A stretch of DNA of 5,802 nt from CAZHJG01 sp964533425 (GTDB lineage: Bacteria; Patescibacteriota; Saccharimonadia; Saccharimonadales; UBA4665), in contig CAZHJG010000045.1 of the NCBI GenBank assembly GCA_964533425.1, positions 1-5,802 of the forward strand, read 5' to 3'. Under the pieces are notes generated by a model. The model was given only the letters and a program-made list of their open reading frames with translations, did no database searches and was not told the origin of the DNA. The translations under genes and the position numbers were made by a program. This document shows, piece by piece, positions 1 to 5,758 of this stretch (position 1 is the stretch's first letter; each line of letters starts with the position of its first letter).

Positions 1-6
1 TTTTCG

Positions 7-17
7 TTTGCTAGAAT
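7..17 (+). promoter_or_regulatory. Extended -10 promoter of pcrA
   Basis: TTTG (7-10), one base, then TAGAAT (12-17) forms an extended -10 (TG-N-TANAAT). The -35 region lies outside the window. Transcription would start about 7-8 bases after the hexamer, at or next to the GTG start of pcrA at 25, so the message would have essentially no leader. The same TTTGYTANAAT core precedes the rpfB-like gene and tmRNA. A second A/T-rich hexamer, TATAAG (20-25), overlaps the start codon and is a less likely -10. Confidence 0.55.
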
Positions 18-24
18 GGTATAA

Positions 25-2196
25 GTGGTAGAACGCTTACTGGAGGGGCTAAATCCCGAGCAAAGACGGGCGGTGGAGGCAACGGAAGGACCGTTGCTGA
101 TTCAGGCTGGCGCCGGTTCTGGCAAAACTAAAACGCTGACACACCGTATCGCCTATCTTATCGCCATCAATAAAGCTACGCCGTTTAACATTCTGGCTGT
201 AACCTTTACAAATAAGGCCGCCAAAGAAATGCGCGAACGGGTAGCCCGGCTCCTCGGGGAGAATGCCGAAAACCGTGGTTTTATGCCATACATGGGCACT
301 TTCCATGGTATTTGCGTGCGGTTGCTCCGGCAGGACGGCGAGCATCTCGGCATCCCGCGCAGCTTTGTGATTTTTGATGAATCAGATCGGCAAGCTGCCG
401 TAAAGCAGGTATCGAAGCAGTTGATGATCGACGAAAAAGCCTTTCCGGCCCGTGCTTTAAGCGGGCTCATCAGTAGTGCAAAGAACGATATGTTTACGCC
501 CGAGGAGTATGCGGGCTTAGCTAGTACACCGGCTCAGCAGGCGGCGGCTAAGGTATACCCGCTTTATGAACAGTCATTGCGGGAAGCTTCGGCACTTGAT
601 TTTGATGACTTGATAAACCGCACTGTCAATCTGCTCAAAACTCAACCGGAAATTCGCAAGAAATGGCAGACACAATTCAAGTACATCATGATAGACGAGT
701 ATCAGGATACTAATGCTGCCCAGTATCAATTAGTTAACATGTTAACTAATGACCAACAAAACATCGCGGTGGTCGGGGATGACTGGCAGAGTATTTATAG
801 CTGGCGCGGGGCTGACTATCGTAATATCCTGCGTTTCGAAACCGATTTTAAGAATGCCATCATTATCAAACTGGAGCAAAATTACCGCTCGACCAAGAAC
901 ATTCTCGATGCTGCCTATGCCGTAATTAGTAAGAATGCTCAGCGTAGCGACAAACGACTATGGACCGACGCCGGCGATGGGCTGCCGGTGCAAATTGTGC
1001 CGGTCGGGAACGAGCGAGCAGAGGGCGAAGCCATCATCCGCCGGGTGCGCAATGGTCTGGATACTGGCCGTCGCCGCTATCATGACTACGCGGTGCTGTA
1101 TCGTACCAACGCGCAGAGCCGATCTATAGAAGAAGCCTTTATTCACCACGGCATACCGTATCGTGTTGTTGGCGGCGTGCGCTTTTATGACCGCAAAGAA
1201 ATCAAGGATGTACTGGCCTATCTGAGGCTAATATTTCAACCAGAAGACCATGTTAGTTTTGAGCGAATCGTGAATGTGCCTACCCGGGGTATTGGCGTCA
1301 AAAGCGTGCAAACATTTTTGAGCTGGCAACAGACTGAGCGGTTGACCCTCCTACAAGCGCTGCAGCAGGCAGAAAACTGCGCCGGCCTGACACCCAAAGC
1401 CCGTAAGAACTTTAGCGAACTCGGGGATATGCTGATAAGTTTGCGCAATGTCAGCTTGGATGCCAGCGTATCCGGGCTCATCGACTCATTGTTACGCCGG
1501 ATCGATTATCTGCATTATCTGAATGACGGCACCCCACAGGGCGAAGCCCGCCAGGAAAACGTCCGCGAACTGCTTAGCGTAGCCCAGGAGTACCACGATG
1601 CCGGGCTCGACGGTTTTTTGGAAGAAGTGGCGCTGGTAAGTGATTTGGACAGCGCCGATTTTTCGGGTGACGCCGTGACTTTAATGACCCTGCATGCCGC
1701 TAAAGGTCTTGAATTCCCAGTGGTCTTTATGGCGGGACTCGAGGAATCGATTTTTCCCCATTCCCGCGCCCTGTACGACCAGCACGAAATGGAAGAAGAG
1801 CGCCGACTGTGCTACGTCGGCATGACCCGTGCTCGTCAGGAACTGTACATGATCTATGCTGCCAGCCGGCTGCTGTATGGCGGCGTGCAGCACAACCCGC
1901 CGAGCCGCTTTTTGTCGGAAATCGACGGTGAGTTTCAGGCATCAATCGACACATTTGGTTTTCAGGGCTCATCTTTCGGGAACGCGTATTCCCCCGGCGT
2001 CGATCAATCCATCCAAAACAGCATCTCCAACGAACCACGCTATGTGCCAGAATTGAACGAAGGCGACAGTGTGCGCCACCAAATCTTCGGCACCGGCACC
2101 GTCATGGAAATCGAAGGCGACAATGCCGTAGTCTATTTCAAAGGCAAGGGCGCCCGAAAACTCAACATCAGCTTCGCGCCGCTCGAGAAACTTTAA
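25..2196 (+). CDS. pcrA: PcrA/UvrD-type superfamily 1A ATP-dependent DNA helicase
   Basis: A 723-residue 3'-5' DNA helicase, normal length for PcrA/UvrD. The family acts in nucleotide excision and mismatch repair, in removing RecA filaments and in rolling-circle replication. All SF1A motifs are present in order: Q-motif LNPEQ (9-13), Walker A GAGSGKT (29-35), Ia AVTFTNKAAKEM (58-69), Ib GTFHG (91-95), II with DEYQ (224-227), III VVGDDWQSIYSWRGA (249-263), IV LEQNYRST (283-290), V around TLHAAKGLEFP (555-565), VI around YVGMTRAR (597-604). The C-terminal part (about 679-723, GDSVRHQIFGTG to FAPLEKL) matches the Tudor-like RNA-polymerase-binding tail of PcrA, which favours PcrA over Rep. The start is GTG at 25: an in-frame TAA lies directly upstream (22-24) and the Q-motif follows at once. 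There is no Shine-Dalgarno sequence. Motif III has Trp254 where PcrA/UvrD usually have Asp. Certain as a UvrD-like helicase; the pcrA versus uvrD name is a convention. Confidence 0.96.
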   Translation: MVERLLEGLNPEQRRAVEATEGPLLIQAGAGSGKTKTLTHRIAYLIAINKATPFNILAVTFTNKAAKEMRERVARLLGENAENRGFMPYMGTFHGICVRLLRQDGEHLGIPRSFVIFDESDRQAAVKQVSKQLMIDEKAFPARALSGLISSAKNDMFTPEEYAGLASTPAQQAAAKVYPLYEQSLREASALDFDDLINRTVNLLKTQPEIRKKWQTQFKYIMIDEYQDTNAAQYQLVNMLTNDQQNIAVVGDDWQSIYSWRGADYRNILRFETDFKNAIIIKLEQNYRSTKNILDAAYAVISKNAQRSDKRLWTDAGDGLPVQIVPVGNERAEGEAIIRRVRNGLDTGRRRYHDYAVLYRTNAQSRSIEEAFIHHGIPYRVVGGVRFYDRKEIKDVLAYLRLIFQPEDHVSFERIVNVPTRGIGVKSVQTFLSWQQTERLTLLQALQQAENCAGLTPKARKNFSELGDMLISLRNVSLDASVSGLIDSLLRRIDYLHYLNDGTPQGEARQENVRELLSVAQEYHDAGLDGFLEEVALVSDLDSADFSGDAVTLMTLHAAKGLEFPVVFMAGLEESIFPHSRALYDQHEMEEERRLCYVGMTRARQELYMIYAASRLLYGGVQHNPPSRFLSEIDGEFQASIDTFGFQGSSFGNAYSPGVDQSIQNSISNEPRYVPELNEGDSVRHQIFGTGTVMEIEGDNAVVYFKGKGARKLNISFAPLEKL

Positions 2197-2203
2197 CGAT
2201 TCA

Positions 2204-2232
2204 TTGACTTTATTTAATAATAATGTAATGAT
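2204..2232 (+). promoter_or_regulatory. Possible promoter of the hypothetical gene
   Basis: The spacer after pcrA is strongly AT-rich and holds TTGACT (2204-2209, five of six matches to the -35 consensus). Seventeen bases later comes AATGAT (2227-2232, four of six matches to -10). Initiation near 2239-2240 would give a leader of about 22 bases before the ATG at 2262. TAAACT (2237-2242) is an alternative -10. The weak -10 keeps confidence low. Confidence 0.35.
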
Positions 2233-2261
2233 ATCGTAAACTATTGAGATTAGTGAGGATT

Positions 2262-2828
2262 ATGAAAGCGGGCGAATTACTAACAAGCGTCTACGACTTA
2301 GAAGCAATGACAACTGAAGCGCAACGACATGCAGATGTGGAAGCGGCTGTAACCGAAGCAGTTAATCTGTTTCCCGAAATAGGAGTGGAAACAAGAATTA
2401 CTCGAGGCATTGTAGACATGGGCGAGAGCCTAGTCCGCAGGGTAACAGGAGGTGATTCTTTAATGGTTCATGCACAAATGCCCGCTCTTGTTTCGTCACC
2501 GTATGAATCCTTCGGCCATGACAATATGACCTTGGATTCCCGACTGGTGTATGAGGAAATTCATAGATGGCGAACTGGCGCTAAGCGTCGTTTAGCCGAC
2601 GTTGCTTTACTGCTCACTGGTATTACACACAAAAGCCAAAGGACGGTAGTAGCGCAGAACTATCGATGGGCAGTACTTCACGCCCCAGGTGCAGATAGCA
2701 AGCTCCTAAGCCTCTCCTCCACAACAGAGGAAAACTTAATGCCGTCAAAAACTCCGTGTAGTATTGAAGAAGAAAATGCACTCGCAGCAGAGCTTCGTAG
2801 GGCAGTAAATAGCCTGCAATCAGCTTGA
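2262..2828 (+). CDS. Hypothetical protein, unrecognised family (188 aa)
   Basis: I do not recognise this protein. It is soluble-looking, with no signal peptide or membrane segment, and is probably mostly helical: an acidic, alanine-rich N-terminal stretch (about 12-37), a basic stretch HRWRTGAKRRLADVALLL (101-118), and a charged C-terminal helix beginning SIEEENALAAELRRAV (167-182). A single cysteine occurs at 166. The ATG at 2262 is preferred although the frame opens at a TTG at 2244 (six residues longer). GAGG (2255-2258) lies only three bases from the ATG, so the start is not settled. It sits alone between pcrA and the rpfB-like gene, with an AT-rich spacer upstream and a separate promoter downstream, and so is probably its own transcription unit. 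The long intact frame and the spacers on both sides support a real gene. No function can be assigned from sequence or context. Confidence 0.75.
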   Translation: MKAGELLTSVYDLEAMTTEAQRHADVEAAVTEAVNLFPEIGVETRITRGIVDMGESLVRRVTGGDSLMVHAQMPALVSSPYESFGHDNMTLDSRLVYEEIHRWRTGAKRRLADVALLLTGITHKSQRTVVAQNYRWAVLHAPGADSKLLSLSSTTEENLMPSKTPCSIEEENALAAELRRAVNSLQSA

Positions 2829-2861
2829 GTTTCATTCACTAGCTACCGTCCGACCACTGTT

Positions 2862-2872
2862 TTTGCTACAAT
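2862..2872 (+). promoter_or_regulatory. Extended -10 promoter of the rpfB-like gene
   Basis: TTTG (2862-2865), C, TACAAT (2867-2872) is an extended -10 with the same core as at pcrA and tmRNA. No good -35 is seen 16-18 bases upstream, which is usual for extended -10 promoters. Expected initiation is near 2879-2880, five or six bases before the ATG at 2885. It probably drives rpfB-ksgA. Confidence 0.55.
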
Positions 2873-2877
2873 GGAGG
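2873..2877 (+). promoter_or_regulatory. Shine-Dalgarno GGAGG of the rpfB-like gene
   Basis: GGAGG lies seven bases before the ATG at 2885, ideal spacing, and is the only strong ribosome binding site in the window. It fixes the start at 2885 rather than the internal ATG at 2972. It directly follows the TACAAT hexamer, so a transcript from that promoter would probably begin after it. It would then work only on mRNA arriving from further upstream. Confidence 0.5.
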
Positions 2878-2884
2878 CTCTGGT

Positions 2885-4174
2885 ATGCGCGAAAAATTAC
2901 AGAGGCTGAAGTTAAGAGCAATTCGTTATCGCCGAGTTCGGCTTCCGCGGCGCATTCGCAAACTTAGAATTATGAGCCGGCATCCGTTCGCGGTACCGGT
3001 TATTACGTTTAGCGTATTACTTGTGCTGACGGTGGGCACGTATTTCGTCGCGCGTCAGACAAATCATTTACCGCTACCGCAGGACGCCAAAATTGTTATC
3101 ATTTCGCACGATCATCAGCAGCAAATCGTGCCCAGCAAAGAACCAACCGTTGGCGCGCTGCTCGCCAAGCTTCACCTTACTTTGAATCAGGGTGATACAG
3201 TTGAACCGGCAGCAAACACACCAATTGACCAAGATGAATTCCGTATTAATATTTATCGCGCGGTGCCGGTGGAAATCGTCGACGGTGGCCAAGCAACTTT
3301 TACCTTCAGCGCTGCCACGACGCCGCGGGCCATTGCTCAACAAACAGGTCAAAAAGTGTATCCAGAAGACGGTGTTGATACTACTCCGACACAGAACTTT
3401 GTCGAGCAAGGCACGATTGGCGAGCAAGTGGTTATCGAGCGTGCCAAACCGGTGCTACTTAATCTGTATGGCACGCCGCTGCCGATTCGTACGCATGCTC
3501 CGACAGTTGGAGATTTGATCCGGCAAAAACATATTCATTTGGCTAAAGATGATCAGATTACTCCGGCCGAAAACACGCCGCTGACTGAGAATGCTCAGGT
3601 GACTATTGCCCGCAACGGTACCAAGATCGAGACAGTGACCAGCGACATTCCAATGCCCATCCAAGCGATTAACGATGCCAGCTTGGCTTATGGTACTAAC
3701 GCCGTCCGTCAGCAGGGGGCGCCGGGGCAGCAGGTCACGACCTATCAAGATATTCTCCGAAACGGCATTGTGGTCGGCCGCACACCTATTCAGACAGTTG
3801 TGACGCAGCAACCCGTAACCCAAATCGTGGTCATCGGTACCAGCTTGAGTGGTATCAAGGGCGACATGGCGCTGGCAGGCATCGCGCCTGGCGATTACCA
3901 GTACGCCGACTACATCATAAGTCACGAATCCGGCTGGTGTCCGACCAAAGCCCAGGGCCAGTATGGCGGCTGCCCGCCGTACGCCGGCTATGTCCCTTCG
4001 TATGGTGGCTATGGCCTTTGCCAGTCCACGCCCGGTAGCAAGATGGCCAGCGCCGGCGGCGACTGGGCAACGAATCCGATTACACAATTGCGCTGGTGCT
4101 CCGGCTATGCCTCTGCCCATTATGGTGGCTGGGCCAATGCCTATTCACATTGGGTCGCTAATCATAACTGGTAA
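2885..4174 (+). CDS. RpfB-like cell-wall protein: DUF348 repeats, G5, lysozyme-like transglycosylase domain
   Basis: A 429-residue membrane-anchored wall protein. The first 33 residues are extremely basic (about 15 Arg/Lys), followed by one hydrophobic segment (about 35-56), so it is a type II signal anchor or uncleaved signal. The extracellular part has three DUF348 (YabE/RpfB-type, ubiquitin-like) units at about 65-125, 126-186 and 187-243, then a G5 domain (about 244-318, ending TQIVVIGT). The C-terminal domain (about 325-429) resembles the lysozyme-like domain of aggregation-promoting factors: YIISHESGW with putative catalytic Glu348, YGLCQSTPGSKMASAGGDW (376-394), NPITQLRW (397-404), terminal HWVANHNW. 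The expected activity is peptidoglycan cleavage or remodelling. Four cysteines (352, 363, 379, 405), all in this domain, could form disulfides outside the cell. ksgA follows after 14 bases, the rpfB-ksgA order of Actinobacteria. It is not a classical RPF domain, so no symbol is given. Domain order is firm; activity is inferred. Confidence 0.88.
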   Translation: MREKLQRLKLRAIRYRRVRLPRRIRKLRIMSRHPFAVPVITFSVLLVLTVGTYFVARQTNHLPLPQDAKIVIISHDHQQQIVPSKEPTVGALLAKLHLTLNQGDTVEPAANTPIDQDEFRINIYRAVPVEIVDGGQATFTFSAATTPRAIAQQTGQKVYPEDGVDTTPTQNFVEQGTIGEQVVIERAKPVLLNLYGTPLPIRTHAPTVGDLIRQKHIHLAKDDQITPAENTPLTENAQVTIARNGTKIETVTSDIPMPIQAINDASLAYGTNAVRQQGAPGQQVTTYQDILRNGIVVGRTPIQTVVTQQPVTQIVVIGTSLSGIKGDMALAGIAPGDYQYADYIISHESGWCPTKAQGQYGGCPPYAGYVPSYGGYGLCQSTPGSKMASAGGDWATNPITQLRWCSGYASAHYGGWANAYSHWVANHNW

Positions 4175-4188
4175 ACGCGGAAAGTCTG

Positions 4189-4977
4189 ATGAGCAAACCC
4201 ATAGCCAAAAAATCGTTGGGTCAACACTGGCTAAAAGACGAGGCTAGTCTAGAAGCTATGTGTGAGGCGGCAGAAGTGAACCAGTCTGACGTTGTGCTAG
4301 AGATCGGACCCGGGCTCGGCACGCTTACCAGGCAATTAACGGGGCGGGCCAAGCAAGTACTGGCTGTGGAGTTTGATGCTCAGCTGGCCGGTCAGCTGAC
4401 ACAGCGGCTCGGCGTCAACAATTTGCAAGTAATTCAGCAGGACATCTTAAGCTTTGACTTCACTACTTTGCCGCCAGACTATAAATTAGTCGCCAACATT
4501 CCATATTATTTGACGAGCAACTTACTACGTACCATCACGGAAACGCCAAACCCGCCATTAATAGCGGCGCTACTCATGCAAAAAGAAGTTGCCGAGCGGG
4601 CGGCTGCTGGTCCCGGCAATATGTCACTTCTCAGTGTGTCTGTGCAATTTTTCTGGCAAGTTGAGCTCGGGCTGGTAGTACCGGCTGAGCTATTTGAGCC
4701 CGCGCCCAAAGTAGATTCGCAAATCCTGATACTTAAACGGCGAGCAAACATACTGTTTCCAGATGTCGACGAACGCCAGTTCTTCAGGCTGGTGCGAGTT
4801 GCTTTCGCGCAGAAGCGAAAGACTTTGCTTAACACGTTAAGCAGCGGACTCCATCTGGGCAAAGACGAAGTCAGAGTTAAAAGCCTGGACGCCAGCATAG
4901 ACCCTGCCCGAAGAGCCCAAACACTCAGTCTAGATGAATGGCACCAACTGTACCAAGTATTTTTTGCTAATGCTTGA
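4189..4977 (+). CDS. rsmA: 16S rRNA (adenine1518-N6/adenine1519-N6)-dimethyltransferase KsgA/RsmA
   Basis: A 262-residue, normal-length KsgA, which uses S-adenosylmethionine to dimethylate two adjacent adenines in helix 45 of 16S rRNA late in 30S assembly. Loss of this activity gives kasugamycin resistance. Visible motifs are the N-terminal GQHWL (11-15; usually GQNFL), SAM motif I VLEIGPGLGTLT (36-47), acidic VEFD (60-63), QQDIL (83-87), catalytic motif IV NIPYYLTS (103-110), MQKEVAER (130-137), PAPKVDS (171-177) and FAQKRKTLLN (206-215), followed by the small helical C-terminal domain. The ATG at 4189 is followed at once by the conserved N-terminus. The 14-base spacer after the rpfB-like gene contains only a weak GGAAAG (4179-4184), so translation is probably linked to upstream transcription and perhaps coupling. 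The stop codon TGA sits inside the -35 box of the MarR promoter. GQHWL instead of GQNFL is a mild substitution. Confidence 0.97.
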   Translation: MSKPIAKKSLGQHWLKDEASLEAMCEAAEVNQSDVVLEIGPGLGTLTRQLTGRAKQVLAVEFDAQLAGQLTQRLGVNNLQVIQQDILSFDFTTLPPDYKLVANIPYYLTSNLLRTITETPNPPLIAALLMQKEVAERAAAGPGNMSLLSVSVQFFWQVELGLVVPAELFEPAPKVDSQILILKRRANILFPDVDERQFFRLVRVAFAQKRKTLLNTLSSGLHLGKDEVRVKSLDASIDPARRAQTLSLDEWHQLYQVFFANA

Positions 4978-5002
4978 TACGTTAAGTATTACCTATTACA
5001 CT
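4974..5002 (+). promoter_or_regulatory. MarR promoter, -35 overlapping the ksgA stop
   Basis: TTGATA (4974-4979), a 17-base spacer, and TACACT (4997-5002) form a sigma-70-type promoter, with five of six and four of six matches. The ksgA TGA (4975-4977) lies within the -35 box. Initiation 7-8 bases after the -10 falls on the MarR ATG at 5010. The spacer contains ATAC-N5-GTAT (4977-4989) and a direct repeat TATTAC (4987-4992, 4994-4999), possible operator material for autoregulation. That role is inferred. Confidence 0.55.
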
Positions 5003-5009
5003 ATGGGGT

Positions 5010-5474
5010 ATGGGGCCGACGAGTAATCTAAATTATCTGTTGCAACATCTCTCTGCGGTCATGGGCAAGCAGTCCGATCAGGTACTGCAGGAACAACTCG
5101 GTATTGGGTATAGTCAGTACAAAATTCTCATGGTGCTGGAGTGGAATCCCCGCGTGCAACAGCGCAGCATTGCCGAAAGTCTTGGCCAGACCGAAGCTAG
5201 TATTAGCCGTCAGATTAAGTTATTACAAAACAAGGGCTTATTGGTAACCAAGCCGGATAGTCAGAACCGGCGCAAGCACATTACGGCACCTACAACGCTG
5301 GGTATGCAACTGACAGAAGCCGCCACTGCTATTTTGCGGCGAAACCTTGGTCCGGAATTTGCACGTATGGGTGACGATCAGCTGCTCCAACTCATCTCTG
5401 GGTTGCAACGATTACATCACGTTATCTGTCGCCCGGGTAAGCCTGGCGCATGCGATCACCCACTGGGACTTTAG
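5010..5474 (+). CDS. MarR-family winged helix-turn-helix transcriptional regulator
   Basis: A 154-residue protein of usual MarR length. These dimeric repressors or activators bind palindromic DNA and respond to small ligands or oxidation. The winged helix spans about 34-100: YSQYKILMVLEW (34-45), QQRSIAESLGQT (50-61), recognition helix EASISRQIKLLQNKGLL (62-78), and a wing with KPDSQNRRKHITAPTTLG (81-98), matching the usual D.RR...LT..G pattern. Helices before and after form the dimerisation part. Start: ATG 5010 is the second of two ATGs seven bases apart; the first (5003) is in another frame and stops after seven codons. There is no Shine-Dalgarno sequence, and the predicted transcription start coincides with the ATG, so translation is probably leaderless. 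The C-terminal tail carries the only two cysteines (140, 148) together with His136, His137 and His150. The target is unknown; MarR regulators often control themselves or a neighbour, here the small membrane gene downstream. Confidence 0.9.
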   Translation: MGPTSNLNYLLQHLSAVMGKQSDQVLQEQLGIGYSQYKILMVLEWNPRVQQRSIAESLGQTEASISRQIKLLQNKGLLVTKPDSQNRRKHITAPTTLGMQLTEAATAILRRNLGPEFARMGDDQLLQLISGLQRLHHVICRPGKPGACDHPLGL

Positions 5475-5498
5475 CGAGCTCTTCATCTAAATTCGCGT

Positions 5499-5504
5499 TA
5501 AAAT
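5499..5504 (+). promoter_or_regulatory. Possible -10 of the small membrane gene
   Basis: TAAAAT lies 11 bases before the ATG at 5516, in the 41-base gap after MarR. Initiation would be near 5512, leaving a leader of about four bases. No convincing -35 or TG extension is present, and there is no Shine-Dalgarno sequence before the ATG. Read-through from MarR is equally possible. Confidence 0.35.
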
Positions 5505-5515
5505 AGACAGTAGAT

Positions 5516-5711
5516 ATGACTGTAGCGCAACTTGTCACTATTGTGGTTTCGGTATTACTCCTGGCTTTCTGGCTCTGGATGTTCTGGAACTTTACCAATA
5601 AATAGTCGGATCCCTCTGGAGCAACGTCTCTTTTGGTTGATGGCTTTCATTTTTCTGAATATTCTGACGGCTGGCTATTATTACTTCACCATTTACGCGG
5701 CTGAAAACTGA
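5516..5711 (+). pseudogene. Small two-helix membrane protein split by a +1 frameshift (PLDc_N-like)
   Basis: The first frame, from ATG 5516, encodes 29 residues with one membrane helix and the motif FWLWMFWNFTNK, ending at TAG 5603-5605. The next frame continues without a stop from 5601 to TGA 5709-5711, encoding NSRIPLEQRLFW followed by MAFIFLNILTAGYYYFTIY, a second aromatic helix. Omitting one A of the run 5600-5602 joins them into a 64-residue protein with helices at about 5-24 and 39-60. The joined sequence resembles, from memory, short membrane proteins with the phospholipase D nuclease N-terminal (PLDc_N) domain, in which an FW.MFW...N segment and an AFIFLN...YYFT.Y segment occur together. 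The break could be a real pseudogene mutation, a base error in assembly, or a programmed +1 shift at AAA-TAG. The second half also has its own ATG at 5640. Function is unknown; the protein would lie in the cytoplasmic membrane. Confidence 0.6.
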
Positions 5712-5739
5712 GGCCAAGCACTAGCATTTTCATCAGTAA

Positions 5740-5750
5740 TTTGTTATAAT
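5740..5750 (+). promoter_or_regulatory. Extended -10 promoter of tmRNA
   Basis: TTTG (5740-5743), T, and perfect consensus TATAAT (5745-5750) end eight bases before the GGGG that begins tmRNA at 5759, the right distance for initiation at or just before the mature 5' end. No clear -35 is seen. This is the strongest promoter in the window, as expected for an abundant stable RNA. Confidence 0.75.
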
Positions 5751-5758
5751 AGTAGTAC

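Noticed and set aside
2244..2261. TTG start adding six residues to the hypothetical protein
   Set aside because: A nearby ATG at 2262 is the simpler start, and no ribosome site precedes the TTG. It is not excluded if translation is leaderless.
2871..2909. 12-codon frame from ATG 2871 overlapping the rpfB-like start
   Set aside because: It has no ribosome site of its own, includes the gene's Shine-Dalgarno sequence, and is probably chance.
3455..4120. Minus-strand open frame of 221 codons opposite the rpfB-like gene
   Set aside because: It lies wholly opposite a gene with clear domains, its translation is low-complexity with no recognisable motif, and it has no promoter or ribosome site.
4175..4188. 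Separate promoter for ksgA
   Set aside because: The 14-base spacer and the preceding coding end show no credible -35/-10 pair; co-transcription with the rpfB-like gene is simpler.
5474..5497. Possible hairpin GCGA...TCGC after MarR as a terminator
   Set aside because: The stem is only four base pairs with a long loop and no following T run.
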